The position numbers and the translations under genes were made by a program. DNA of 34,200 nucleotides from contig URJB01000022.1 of the NCBI GenBank assembly GCA_900548145.1, forward strand, positions 1-34,200, in the 5' to 3' direction. The notes under the pieces are model-generated. The model saw nothing but the letters and a program-made list of their open reading frames with translations. It did not search any database and had not been told where the DNA came from. The number at the start of each line of letters is the position of its first letter. Positions within the stretch are counted from its first letter, which is position 1. The stretch comes from an uncultured Eubacteriales bacterium (GTDB lineage: Bacteria; Bacillota; Clostridia; Christensenellales; Aristaeellaceae). This document shows, one piece after another, positions 7,526-15,273 of this stretch.

Positions 7526-8923
7526 TCAGATCACCTTTCCGGGGTTCAGAATCCCGTTGGGGTCGAATACCTTCTTGATGCCCCGCATGAGCGCCACCTG
7601 CTCGAGGCCAAGGCTTTCCTCCAAAAATGCCCGTTTAGCATGGCCGATGCCATGTTCGCCGCTGACCTCGCCGGACAAGAGCCGCGCTTCGGAATACAGG
7701 CGTTCCATGACCTTTTCGACGGTTTCATGCCACTGTTCGTCCGCTACGCCGTCCTGACACACATAGATATGCAGGTTGCCGTCACCCGCGTGGCCGAAGG
7801 AACAGATGCGCACCTGCATTTCTTTGCCGATCTCCACGCTCTTTTTGACAAAGGCGGCAATCCGATCCCGGGGAACCACCACGTCGCATTCGTCCATGCT
7901 TTCCGTGCTGCCCTTGATGGCCTCCAAAAACGCGCCGCGGGCATTCCAGATGCTTTCCTTGCGCTCGTCGGTGTCCGCCAGCAGCACGTCCACCGCGCCC
8001 AGCTTCAGAGCCAGATCGGTCAGGGTATCGATGGAGGGCCGCAGCGCGTCGTAGCTGGCCCCGTCCAGCCGCACCAGCAGATACGCGTCGGCGCTGGTGT
8101 CGGGGAACTGCTTGCCCAGATAATTTTCCGCGCAGGCGATGACCTCCCGCTCCATAAACTCCACGGCGGTAGGCTCGCAGCCGCAGCGCAGCACCTCCGG
8201 CACCGCCTCGATGCACGCGTCCAGATCAGCAAAGGGAATCAGCAGCGACACGTTGGTCTTGGGTTCCGGCACCAGTTTGACGGTCAGCTTGGTCAGGAAG
8301 CCCAGCGTACCCTCGCTGCCCACCATCAGGTCGATCAGGCTGTAGCCACTGGAGGTTTTCACGTTCTTGCCGCCCAGATGGAGCACGTCACCGTTAGCCA
8401 GCACCACTTCCATGCCCAGCACATAGTCCCGGGTCACGCCGTAGCGCACGGCGCGCATTCCGCCGGCGTTGGTCATGGCGTTGCCGCCCATGGTGGCGGT
8501 CTTTTCGCCGGGATCCGGCGGATAAAACAGCCCCGTGCCCTCCAGGCTCTTGGGGAACTCCATCAGCAGAACGCCCGGTTCCACGGTGGCGGTCATGTTC
8601 TTCGCGTCCACTTCCAATACTTTCTTCATTTTTTCAGTGGAAAGGACGACGCCGCCGTCCTTGGGCACGCAGCCGCCGCACAGGCCGGTGCCGGAGCCGC
8701 GAGGTGTAACGGCGATGTTGCGCTCGTTGCAGTATTTCAGCACGGCGCTGATTTCTTCGGTCTTCAGGGCCTGCAGCACCGCTTCGGGGCGATAGCTGCC
8801 ATAGATGGTCATTTCATCGTGGTCGTAATCCGGGGAAATATCCTCGCCGGCAAACACCCGGCCTGGCATGACCGATTCAAAGAAAGCAAGATCGTTCGAA
8901 TCCACGGTTTTGAACGGCTTCAT
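7526..8923 (-). CDS. glcD: FAD-linked D-lactate/glycolate dehydrogenase (LctD/GlcD-like)
   Basis: A 465-residue FAD-binding oxidoreductase of the GlcD type. The PCMH-type FAD site is visible in PRGSGTGLCGGCVP (74-87), DPGEKTATMGGNAMTNAGG (137-155) and GSEGTLGFL (202-210). The C-terminal cap carries CSFGHAGDGNLHI and SGEHGIGHAKR, and the protein ends in DPNGILNPGKVI. Such enzymes oxidise lactate or glycolate to the 2-oxo acid. Its ATG overlaps the etfA stop by 4 bases, and the order etfB-etfA-dehydrogenase is that of the lctBCD operon of Acetobacterium woodii, whose complex uses flavin-based electron confurcation to reduce NAD with lactate and reduced ferredoxin. A complex of this kind is the best reading. 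Lactate versus another 2-hydroxy acid is not decided by sequence. Confidence 0.88.
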   Translation of the reverse strand: MKPFKTVDSNDLAFFESVMPGRVFAGEDISPDYDHDEMTIYGSYRPEAVLQALKTEEISAVLKYCNERNIAVTPRGSGTGLCGGCVPKDGGVVLSTEKMKKVLEVDAKNMTATVEPGVLLMEFPKSLEGTGLFYPPDPGEKTATMGGNAMTNAGGMRAVRYGVTRDYVLGMEVVLANGDVLHLGGKNVKTSSGYSLIDLMVGSEGTLGFLTKLTVKLVPEPKTNVSLLIPFADLDACIEAVPEVLRCGCEPTAVEFMEREVIACAENYLGKQFPDTSADAYLLVRLDGASYDALRPSIDTLTDLALKLGAVDVLLADTDERKESIWNARGAFLEAIKGSTESMDECDVVVPRDRIAAFVKKSVEIGKEMQVRICSFGHAGDGNLHIYVCQDGVADEQWHETVEKVMERLYSEARLLSGEVSGEHGIGHAKRAFLEESLGLEQVALMRGIKKVFDPNGILNPGKVI

Positions 8924-10107
8924 GCTCTTTCCTCCTTCAGCTTCTGGATCATCCGGGGCACGATCTGGTACAGGTCGCCCACCATGGCGATATGGGCCAC
9001 GTTGAAAATGGGGGCCTCCGGGTCCGTATTGATGGCGACGATATGCTCGCTCTGATTCATGCAGGCGGCGAATTGAATGGCGCCGCTGACGCCGCAGGTA
9101 ATGATGAGCTTGGGGCGGACAGTCCGGCCCGACAGACCGATCTGACGGGCGTTGAGCGCCCAGCCTTTTTCTACCAGCGGACGGGAAACGGCCCAGTCGC
9201 CGCCCAGCAGCGCCGCCAGCTCCTTCACCATGTCCAGATCGGATTCCTTCTGCAGGCCCCGGCCGCCTACAACCAGAATTTCCGCATCCGAAATGCTTTT
9301 ACCGGCGGGCACGGGCACGGTCTTCACATGGGTGACCTTCGACTCCCCTACCGCCTTGGGAATGTGGCGCATGATGACCGCGCCCTCCGCCGTTTCCTGA
9401 CGGGCGGGCTGATCCATCACCTTATAGCGCACGGTAGCAAACTGGGGCCGGGTGTTGGCAGTGATGATCTGTGCCATGATGTTGCCGCCAAAGGCCGGGC
9501 GAATCTGAACCAGATCGGTGTTTTCCCGCAGCTCCAGCTTAGTGCAGTCGGCGGTCAGGCCGGTATGGAACCGGGTGGACAGCCGGGGCGCAAGGCTGCG
9601 GCCCAGAGAGGTCGCGCCCACCAGCACCACGCTGGGTTTTGCATGCTTAATGTAGTCCTCCACGCAGAAGGCGTAAGCGTCGGCCCGGAAATACCCCAGC
9701 GCCGGATCGTCGTATACGGCGATCTCGCTGACGCCGTAGTGGCGCAATTCCTCGGCAAAGGCGCTGACGCCGTCGCCCACCAGCACCGTCTTGACCTTGA
9801 AGCCCAGCGGAGCGGCCAGTTCCCGGGCCTTGCCGATCAGTTCCAGACTGACGGGATGCAGCCGCCCGCCGCTGACCTCGGAAAACACGAGGATATCGTT
9901 CCATTGGGACTTATCCACGCCTTCCACCTTGGTCTCCAATTTGAGAATGGCTTTCTCCGGGCAATTCTTCACGCAAATGCCGCAAACCTTACAGGCAGCG
10001 TTCAGCTCGGGATGCCCGTCCTTTATGTCGATCGCGCCGAAGGGGCAGTTTTCCACGCAGAGGCCGCAGCCTGTGCACTTGCGCTCCAAAAATGCAATCT
10101 GTGCCAT
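8920..10107 (-). CDS. etfA: Electron transfer flavoprotein alpha subunit with N-terminal 2x[4Fe-4S] ferredoxin domain
   Basis: A 395-residue EtfA with an N-terminal ferredoxin domain. Cysteines 11, 14, 17 and 21, and 39, 42, 45 and 49, form two CxxCxxCxxxCP motifs. Then come the EtfA N-lobe and the C-terminal FAD domain (GLSGRTVRPKLIITCG, then ...VAINTDPEAPIFNVAH). Ordinary EtfA is about 320 residues, and the extra 65 are the ferredoxin part. The same extension is known from the bifurcating lactate dehydrogenase/Etf complex (LctC), where it relays electrons from ferredoxin. It starts 15 bases after etfB and overlaps glcD by ATGA, so the three are translationally linked. Confidence 0.93.
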   Translation of the reverse strand: MAQIAFLERKCTGCGLCVENCPFGAIDIKDGHPELNAACKVCGICVKNCPEKAILKLETKVEGVDKSQWNDILVFSEVSGGRLHPVSLELIGKARELAAPLGFKVKTVLVGDGVSAFAEELRHYGVSEIAVYDDPALGYFRADAYAFCVEDYIKHAKPSVVLVGATSLGRSLAPRLSTRFHTGLTADCTKLELRENTDLVQIRPAFGGNIMAQIITANTRPQFATVRYKVMDQPARQETAEGAVIMRHIPKAVGESKVTHVKTVPVPAGKSISDAEILVVGGRGLQKESDLDMVKELAALLGGDWAVSRPLVEKGWALNARQIGLSGRTVRPKLIITCGVSGAIQFAACMNQSEHIVAINTDPEAPIFNVAHIAMVGDLYQIVPRMIQKLKEERA

Positions 10108-10122
10108 TTGTGCGTTCCTCCC

Positions 10123-10902
10123 TTAAATAAACTTCCACTTGCGCAGGGTATCGTGCAGTTTTTCCGCCAGATCGCCCTCCGTCCACGTTTCCCGCTCCAC
10201 GTCGTTTTGGGGCGGGAAGATGCGCTCCACCTGCGTGGGACTGCCGGACAGGCCGTAATGGCTGGGGTCGGTATCCAGAAAAGTGTCCAACCCCTGAATA
10301 TGGATGGGCTTTTCCCGAATCTCCCGCTCCACCTTCAGAGAGGGCAGACGGGGCATGAAAATATCCTGCTCGACCGTCACCAGACACGGGAAGGGCATAT
10401 GGACGGTCTCGATCACGTCCTGCAGCTGCTGCTCCACGTCGATGCCGTCGTCCGATACGTCGATCCTGCTGACCCACGCCGCATGGGGAATGCCCATATG
10501 CTCGGCAATGGCCGGGCCTACCTGCGCGGTGTCGCCGTCGGTGGTCTGCTTGCCGCAGAGGATCAGGTCAAAATCGCCTACACTCTGAATGGCCTGCGAC
10601 AGGGTGTAGCTGGTGGCCAGCACATCCGCGCCTCCCAGCCGCCGGTCGGAGAACACATAGCCGTCGTCCGCGCCCATCATGTAGGCTTCCCGGATGATGG
10701 CCTGCGCCTGCGGCGGACCCATGGTGCCCACGGTCACAGTACCGCCGTACCGGGCTTTCAGCCGCAGCGCCGTTTCCAATGCGTACAGGTCATAGGGGTT
10801 CATCTTGCTCTGGATGCCGCTGCGTTTGAGCACACCCGTCTTTTCATCCACCTGTACCTTGTTGGTGGACGGCACCTGCTTGATGCATACGAAGATGTCC
10901 AT
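10123..10902 (-). CDS. etfB: Electron transfer flavoprotein beta subunit
   Basis: A 259-residue EtfB: it opens MDIFVCIKQVP, and contains NPYDLYALETALRLK, the nucleotide-binding region with GADDGYVFSD, and CGKQTTDGDTAQVGP, the family signature loop. The ATG at 10902 is preceded by GAAGGAAAGCA; the frame stays open upstream for 43 codons without an RBS and with AT-rich, leader-like composition. In bifurcating Etf complexes this subunit holds the FAD that splits or joins electron pairs and binds NAD. It is the first gene of the etfB-etfA-glcD operon. No lactate permease or regulator gene is adjacent, unlike the lct operon of Acetobacterium. Confidence 0.92.
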   Translation of the reverse strand: MDIFVCIKQVPSTNKVQVDEKTGVLKRSGIQSKMNPYDLYALETALRLKARYGGTVTVGTMGPPQAQAIIREAYMMGADDGYVFSDRRLGGADVLATSYTLSQAIQSVGDFDLILCGKQTTDGDTAQVGPAIAEHMGIPHAAWVSRIDVSDDGIDVEQQLQDVIETVHMPFPCLVTVEQDIFMPRLPSLKVEREIREKPIHIQGLDTFLDTDPSHYGLSGSPTQVERIFPPQNDVERETWTEGDLAEKLHDTLRKWKFI

Positions 10903-11125
10903 TGCTTTCCTTCTTTCGCGCCATGCCCTCTTTTCGAAACCTTTCAGACGGCGCATAGCGGTTATATATTTATTGATATAGCAGTTCGATTTTGAACATT
11001 CATTGTCCTGCACTCTTTCTTCAAAAATCAAAATTTTGTCGTATTTGTATGATTTTGTACCATTTCATTATCTAAAAGAACCAGAATGACAATTTCTTGT
11101 CGATTTGGTCTGCTTTTTTCCTTTG
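10903..11125 (-). other. AT-rich leader/promoter region of the etfB operon
   Basis: This stretch between capE and etfB holds no gene I can support. On the minus strand an extended -10-like TGCTATATC lies near 10975-10983 without a convincing -35, and TTGTCA (near 11090) stands 16 bases from TAATGA. Short AC-rich repeats (TACAAAATCATACAAATACGACAAAA) may be regulatory. I cannot name a promoter with certainty. Confidence 0.4.
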
Positions 11126-11171
11126 GTCAAAAAAGAAGCCGCCCTGTTCTTTCATTCGAACAGAGCGGCTT
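11126..11171 (-). terminator. Terminator of the purC-capE operon
   Basis: On the minus strand AAGCCGC (11165-11171) and CTGTTC pair with GAACAG and GCGGCTT (11136-11142), giving two stem blocks of 7 and 6 bp around one mismatch. CTTTTTTG follows directly. It starts 15 bases after the capE stop. Confidence 0.88.
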
Positions 11172-11186
11172 TGCCAGCGGTCTTTT

Positions 11187-12215
11187 TTATTTTCTTTCTT
11201 CCCACTCCGCCAATTCCTGACGGATATACTGCAGGGAAAGCAGCTTCTCCTTTACTTCCTCTACATTCAGAAGGCAGGTGTTGTTGGAGTTGAACTCCGT
11301 CAGCGGGTTTCGTTCCACATTGCCCTTGACCACGTACTTGTCATAGTTCAGGTCGCGGGTATCGGCGGGTACCCGGAAGAACCGGCCCATATCGATGGCG
11401 TGGACGCATTCCTCATTGGTCAGCAGGGTCTCATACATTTTTTCGCCATGGCGGATGCCGATGACCTGCACGGGATTCTCCGCGTGGAACAGCTCCCGCA
11501 CTGCCTGTGCCAGTGTGCCGATGGTGCAGGCCGGGGCCTTCATCACCAGAATATCGCCGCTCGTGCCGTTTTCAAAGGCAAAGAGCACCAGCTCTACCGC
11601 TTCTTCCAGGCTCATAATGAAGCGGGTCATGTTGGGGTCGGTCACGGTCAGGGGCAGCCCCGCCTTGATCTGGTCGATGAACAACGGAATGACCGAGCCG
11701 CGGGAGCACATCACGTTGCCGTAGCGGGTGCCGCAGATGGTGGTCTTTTCAGGAGCCACGGTGCGGCTCTTGGCCACAAACACCTTCTCCATCATGGCCT
11801 TGGAGGTGCCCATGGCGTTGACGGGGTAGGCGGCCTTGTCCGTAGAAAGGCAGATGACCTTCTTCACCCCAGCCTCGATGCAGGCGGTCAGCACGTTATC
11901 CGTGCCCAGCACGTTGGTTTTCACGGCCTCAATGGGGAAAAACTCGCAGGAGGGCACCTGCTTGAGCGCCGCCGCATGGAAGAGGTAATCCACGCCGTAC
12001 AGGGCGTTTTTCACGCTGGCCATATCCCGCACGTCGCCAATATAATACTTGATCTTATCGGACTGATAGCGGTGGCGCATATCGTCCTGTTTTTTCTCGT
12101 CCCGGCTGAAGATGCGGATTTCCTTGATATCCGTATTCAGGAACCGGTCCAGCACCGCGCCGCCGAAGGACCCGGTGCCGCCGGTGATCATCAGAGTTTT
12201 GCCGCTGAAAAGCAT
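11187..12215 (-). CDS. capE: UDP-N-acetylglucosamine 4,6-dehydratase (CapE/FnlA type)
   Basis: A 342-residue extended short-chain dehydrogenase, the usual length of CapE. It has the NAD-binding TGGTGSFG (11-18), the family segment SRDEKKQDDMRHRY (37-50), HAAALKQVPSCEFFP (80-94), LSTDKAAYP (123-131) and the MxxxK motif (M135...K139) that CapE has in place of the usual YxxxK. The C-terminus carries FRVPADTRDLNYDKY. CapE converts UDP-GlcNAc to a 4-keto-6-deoxy sugar nucleotide with C5 inversion, the first step toward UDP-N-acetyl-L-fucosamine for capsule or O-chains. The other genes of that pathway are not in the window. It lies 1 base after purC, with GAGGAGG inside the end of purC serving as its RBS. 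Confidence 0.92.
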   Translation of the reverse strand: MLFSGKTLMITGGTGSFGGAVLDRFLNTDIKEIRIFSRDEKKQDDMRHRYQSDKIKYYIGDVRDMASVKNALYGVDYLFHAAALKQVPSCEFFPIEAVKTNVLGTDNVLTACIEAGVKKVICLSTDKAAYPVNAMGTSKAMMEKVFVAKSRTVAPEKTTICGTRYGNVMCSRGSVIPLFIDQIKAGLPLTVTDPNMTRFIMSLEEAVELVLFAFENGTSGDILVMKAPACTIGTLAQAVRELFHAENPVQVIGIRHGEKMYETLLTNEECVHAIDMGRFFRVPADTRDLNYDKYVVKGNVERNPLTEFNSNNTCLLNVEEVKEKLLSLQYIRQELAEWEERK

Positions 12216-12216
12216 A

Positions 12217-12954
12217 TCATTCGTCCTCCTCGCCGTTCTTAAGCACGTTGCCGGTCAGGCGGTGCAGCACTTCCCGGTAGGCCTCCTCCACATTGCCCAG
12301 ATCGTGCCGGAAGCAGTCCAGATCCAGCGGCTCGTGGGTGCGGGCGTCCCAGAAGCGGCAGGTGTCCGGAGATACCTCGTCCGCCAGCAGAATTTCGCCG
12401 TGGAAACGGCCGAACTCCAGCTTGAAGTCGATCAGCTCGATATTGATCTCCCGCATACACTCGCAAAGAATTTCGTTGACCCGCAGGGCATAGTGAGACA
12501 TGATCTCGATTTCCTCCGGCGTGGCCAACCCCATGGCGGTAATGTGGGTCAGGTTCACCAGCGGGTCTTCCAGTTCCGGGTCCTTCAGGCAGTGCTCCAC
12601 CACGGTGTTTTTCAGCTTGGTCCCGTCCGGATAACCGATGCGCTTGGCCAGACTGCCCGCCACGATATTGCGTACCTTCACGGTCACAGGGATGATCTCC
12701 ACCCGCTTCACCAGCGAGCAGCGGTTGTCGATGCGGCAGATAAAATGATTGGGCACACCCTTATCCTTTAGCAGGGTAAACATATATTCACAGATCAGAT
12801 TGTTGATCTCGCCCTTGCCGATGATGCGCCCCCGCTTCAGTCCGTGAAAGGCGAAGGTTTCATCCCGGTAATAAACCACTGCTTCGTCAGGATTTTCCGT
12901 AGCGTACAGGCGTTTGCCCTTGCCCTCCGCAATCAGCTCCGTAATCTGATCCAT
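12217..12954 (-). CDS. purC: Phosphoribosylaminoimidazole-succinocarboxamide synthase
   Basis: A 245-residue SAICAR synthetase, the normal bacterial length. Seen are GKGKRLY (11-17, nucleotide binding), VPNHFICRID (67-76), IPVTVKVRNIVAGSLAKR (88-105, first family signature), LIDFKLEFGRF (174-184) and LLADEVSPDTCRFWD (189-203, second signature). It ligates aspartate to CAIR with ATP in purine synthesis. It is separated from other pur genes in this window, has its own promoter, and is followed by capE with a 1-base gap. The pairing with a surface-sugar gene is unusual. Confidence 0.96.
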   Translation of the reverse strand: MDQITELIAEGKGKRLYATENPDEAVVYYRDETFAFHGLKRGRIIGKGEINNLICEYMFTLLKDKGVPNHFICRIDNRCSLVKRVEIIPVTVKVRNIVAGSLAKRIGYPDGTKLKNTVVEHCLKDPELEDPLVNLTHITAMGLATPEEIEIMSHYALRVNEILCECMREINIELIDFKLEFGRFHGEILLADEVSPDTCRFWDARTHEPLDLDCFRHDLGNVEEAYREVLHRLTGNVLKNGEEDE

Positions 12955-13009
12955 GCTTCAACCCTCTTACATCGTTATGGCTTCGTCAAAAAGCCGCCTT
13001 TTCCGCTCT

Positions 13010-13038
13010 ATTGTAGCATCTTCCGCCCTCAAGCGCAA
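13010..13038 (-). promoter_or_regulatory. Promoter of purC-capE
   Basis: On the minus strand TTGCGC (13033-13038) and TACAAT (13010-13015) are 17 bases apart, with TGC directly before the -10, making it an extended -10. The -35 box abuts the stop codon of the MATE gene. Confidence 0.6.
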
Positions 13039-13039
13039 A

Positions 13040-14419
13040 TCACACGGTAATATTTTTCACCCATTTGCCCTTTTTGAGGATCCACAAGGCCGGGAACACC
13101 TTGGCGTACATCAGGAACTGTACGATCAGCACCGCTACCCAAAGGGAAATCTTTCCCGGCAGGAAAATGCCCATCAGCACGGCGGCGGGCACGGGCACCG
13201 CCCACATATAGCCGCTGTCCAGCAGCATGGCGTTGCGGGTATCGCCGCCGGCCCGCAGGCAGAAGAAGCAGAAGCCGTAGATGAACTGCAGGGGGCACAG
13301 CACACTCATAATCAGGGAGATCAGCGTTGCCGTGCGCCGCAGCTCCGGCGTCAGCTGATAGGCCTGCGGCAGCAGCACCGACAGCAGGCAGGACAGAAGC
13401 ATTCCCGCCATGGCGATGACCACGTCCAGCCCCAGCAGCTTCTTGCAGCTTTCCCGGGCCTCCTTCAGCCGATTCGCGCCCAGCTCGGTGCCAATCAGCA
13501 CGGAGACCGCCGCCGAGGTGCCGGAGGCCAGGATGGAGGCGAACATATTGCACACCTCCGCAATGGAGATGGCGGGCAGGGAGGCCTCGTCCAGCCGGGC
13601 GTAGCACCAGAAGTACAGGTTCAGGCCCACGCTCCACAAAAGCTCGTTGGCCACCAGCGGCGACGCCTTCACAAAGAAGGTGCGCACGGTTCTGCCGGGC
13701 AGGCGCAGGGCCGCCCTCAGATTCCAGCTGAAATACATCCGTCTGCTCCCCAGCAGCGCCAGATAGACCAGCATTTCCAGCATCCGGGCGATCAGCGTGC
13801 CCCACGCCGCGCCTGCCACGCCCATGGCGGGCGCGCCCAGCTTGCCGAAGATCAAAATGTAGTTGCATACGGCGTTGGCGGTGATGGTACCCAGACTGAC
13901 CAGCATGGGCAGCCGGTTCAGGCCGATGGAGCGCAGGGAAAGCACGCAAACGTTGCTGATGGACGTGGGCAGATAGCTGACGCTGACCACCGCCAGATAG
14001 CTGAGGCCCAGCAAAATGGTGTTTTCATCCTTCACAAACAGTCCCATGATCTGCCGGGGCAGCAGCTGCAGCAGCACAAAAAACACCACGGAGATCGCCA
14101 AGCTCAAAAACACCTGCAGGGAAAACAAACCCTGACAGGTCTTGTGGTCCTCCGCCCCATAATACTGGCTGATCATCAGTCCCGCCCCGCCGGTCAGCCC
14201 GAAGAGCAGGCAGGTAAAGATCGTATAGGGCTTGTTGGCCACGCTGACGGCGCTCATGGCCAGCCCGTTGGGGTCCAGACTGCCCACCATCAGGTTGTCC
14301 ACCATGTTGAAAAGGCTGTTGATGAGCTGCTGCACCGCCACGGGCAGCATCACGCCCAGCGCCCGGCGGCAAAATTCCTTATCCGCCCGGTAGAGCCTTA
14401 ATCGTTCCGAAAGCTGCAT
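13040..14419 (-). CDS. MATE family multidrug/Na+ antiporter
   Basis: A 459-residue, strongly hydrophobic protein with about twelve membrane segments. It shows MATE features: an N-terminal LPVAVQQLINSLFNMVDNLMVG (start of helix 1, about 24-45), GLTGGAGLMISQYYGA (helix 2 loop), and the internally repeated second half beginning near residue 235 with ASPLVANELLWSVGLN. MATE transporters export cationic compounds in exchange for Na+ or H+. The ATG at 14419 follows GGGAG by about 10 bases. It is transcribed divergently from the two-component/ABC module and has its own promoter; no terminator is obvious before purC. Substrate unknown. Confidence 0.9.
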   Translation of the reverse strand: MQLSERLRLYRADKEFCRRALGVMLPVAVQQLINSLFNMVDNLMVGSLDPNGLAMSAVSVANKPYTIFTCLLFGLTGGAGLMISQYYGAEDHKTCQGLFSLQVFLSLAISVVFFVLLQLLPRQIMGLFVKDENTILLGLSYLAVVSVSYLPTSISNVCVLSLRSIGLNRLPMLVSLGTITANAVCNYILIFGKLGAPAMGVAGAAWGTLIARMLEMLVYLALLGSRRMYFSWNLRAALRLPGRTVRTFFVKASPLVANELLWSVGLNLYFWCYARLDEASLPAISIAEVCNMFASILASGTSAAVSVLIGTELGANRLKEARESCKKLLGLDVVIAMAGMLLSCLLSVLLPQAYQLTPELRRTATLISLIMSVLCPLQFIYGFCFFCLRAGGDTRNAMLLDSGYMWAVPVPAAVLMGIFLPGKISLWVAVLIVQFLMYAKVFPALWILKKGKWVKNITV

Positions 14420-14484
14420 CTTTGGTCAAGCTCCCATTTCTTCCATAATATTAAAAACATAGCGCCGCACGCGCGCCAAAATTC

Positions 14485-14514
14485 ATTGTATTCTTTCTCT
14501 TTGCGCTTTGTCAA
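14485..14514 (-). promoter_or_regulatory. Promoter of the MATE gene
   Basis: On the minus strand TTGACA (14509-14514) and TACAAT (14485-14490) are separated by 18 bases, about 65 bases upstream of the MATE start codon. Confidence 0.75.
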
Positions 14515-14532
14515 GCCGGAAACGGCCGTGCG

Positions 14533-14561
14533 TTGCCAATCCTTCCAAAACATCGTATAAT
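14533..14561 (+). promoter_or_regulatory. Promoter of the response regulator-kinase genes
   Basis: TTGCCA (14533-14538) and a perfect TATAAT (14556-14561) are 17 bases apart, about 38 bases upstream of the start codon. It lies back to back with the MATE promoter. Confidence 0.8.
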
Positions 14562-14585
14562 AAACCTTCGTGAAAACCCGTTCAA

Positions 14586-14591
14586 AGGAGG
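14586..14591 (+). promoter_or_regulatory. RBS that favours a TTG start for the response regulator
   Basis: AGGAGG at 14586-14591 is only 1 base from an ATG (14593) but 7 bases from a TTG (14599), the ideal distance. Starting at the TTG also gives the usual family N-terminus MYRIFIVEDD. Confidence 0.65.
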
Positions 14592-14598
14592 GATGACG

Positions 14599-15273
14599 TT
14601 GTACCGCATTTTCATCGTGGAGGACGACCCGGTCATCGTGTCCGCCCTGTGCGCCCATATGGAAAAATGGGGCTTCGAATGCCGGGGCGTGGAGGATTTC
14701 CGCAAAGTAACGGAGGAATTTGCCGCCTATGCGCCCCATCTGGTGCTGATGGATATTTCCCTTCCTTTTTATGATGGCTACCACTGGTGCGCCGAGATCC
14801 GCAAGCTGAGCAAGACTCCGATGATTTTCCTTTCCTCAGCGGCAGAAAATATGAACATTCTCATGGCGCTCAGCGCGGGCGCGGACGATTTCGTCCAGAA
14901 GCCCTTCGACCTCTCCGTGCTGCTGGCCAAGGTGCAGGCTCTTCTGCGGCGCACCTACGATTTCGGGCAGGCGGCTCCCACGCTGCTCAGTCACGAGGGG
15001 CTTTTGTACAATTCCGCTGAGGGCACGGTGGAATTTCAGGGAAAGGCCGTGTCTCTCAGCAAAAACGAAAGCCGCATTTTGGGCGTTCTGCTCCGGCACA
15101 AGGGCGAGACCGTCAGCCGGGAGACGCTGATGAACGCCCTTTGGGAGACGGACTGCTTTGTGGACGAAAACACCCTGACCGTGAACGTGACCCGTCTGCG
15201 CCGCCGGCTGGAAAGCATCGGCGCGCCGGACATGATCCAGACCAGAAAGGGCGTCGGGTATCTGATCTCATGA
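14599..15273 (+). CDS. OmpR-type response regulator of a Bce-like peptide-sensing module
   Basis: A 224-residue regulator. The receiver domain has the acidic pair ED (8-9), phosphorylation site D52 in LVLMDISLPFYDG, and K101 in FVQKPFD. A winged-helix DNA-binding domain follows (about 128-222), with LRRRLESIG and a closing RKGVGYLIS. It is the BceR type, paired with a membrane-buried kinase and a BceAB-type transporter. The start is taken as TTG on RBS spacing; ATG at 14593 is the alternative. Its stop overlaps the kinase ATG by 4 bases. In this family the regulator activates the transporter genes through an inverted repeat TnACA-N4-TGTAA, and one perfect copy is present at 16294-16307. Confidence 0.9.
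   Translation: MYRIFIVEDDPVIVSALCAHMEKWGFECRGVEDFRKVTEEFAAYAPHLVLMDISLPFYDGYHWCAEIRKLSKTPMIFLSSAAENMNILMALSAGADDFVQKPFDLSVLLAKVQALLRRTYDFGQAAPTLLSHEGLLYNSAEGTVEFQGKAVSLSKNESRILGVLLRHKGETVSRETLMNALWETDCFVDENTLTVNVTRLRRRLESIGAPDMIQTRKGVGYLIS

Noticed and set aside
12953..14401. A 482-codon plus-strand frame opposite the MATE gene
   Set aside because: The translation is a low-complexity His/Gln/Gly-rich antisense product; the opposite strand encodes a clear transporter.
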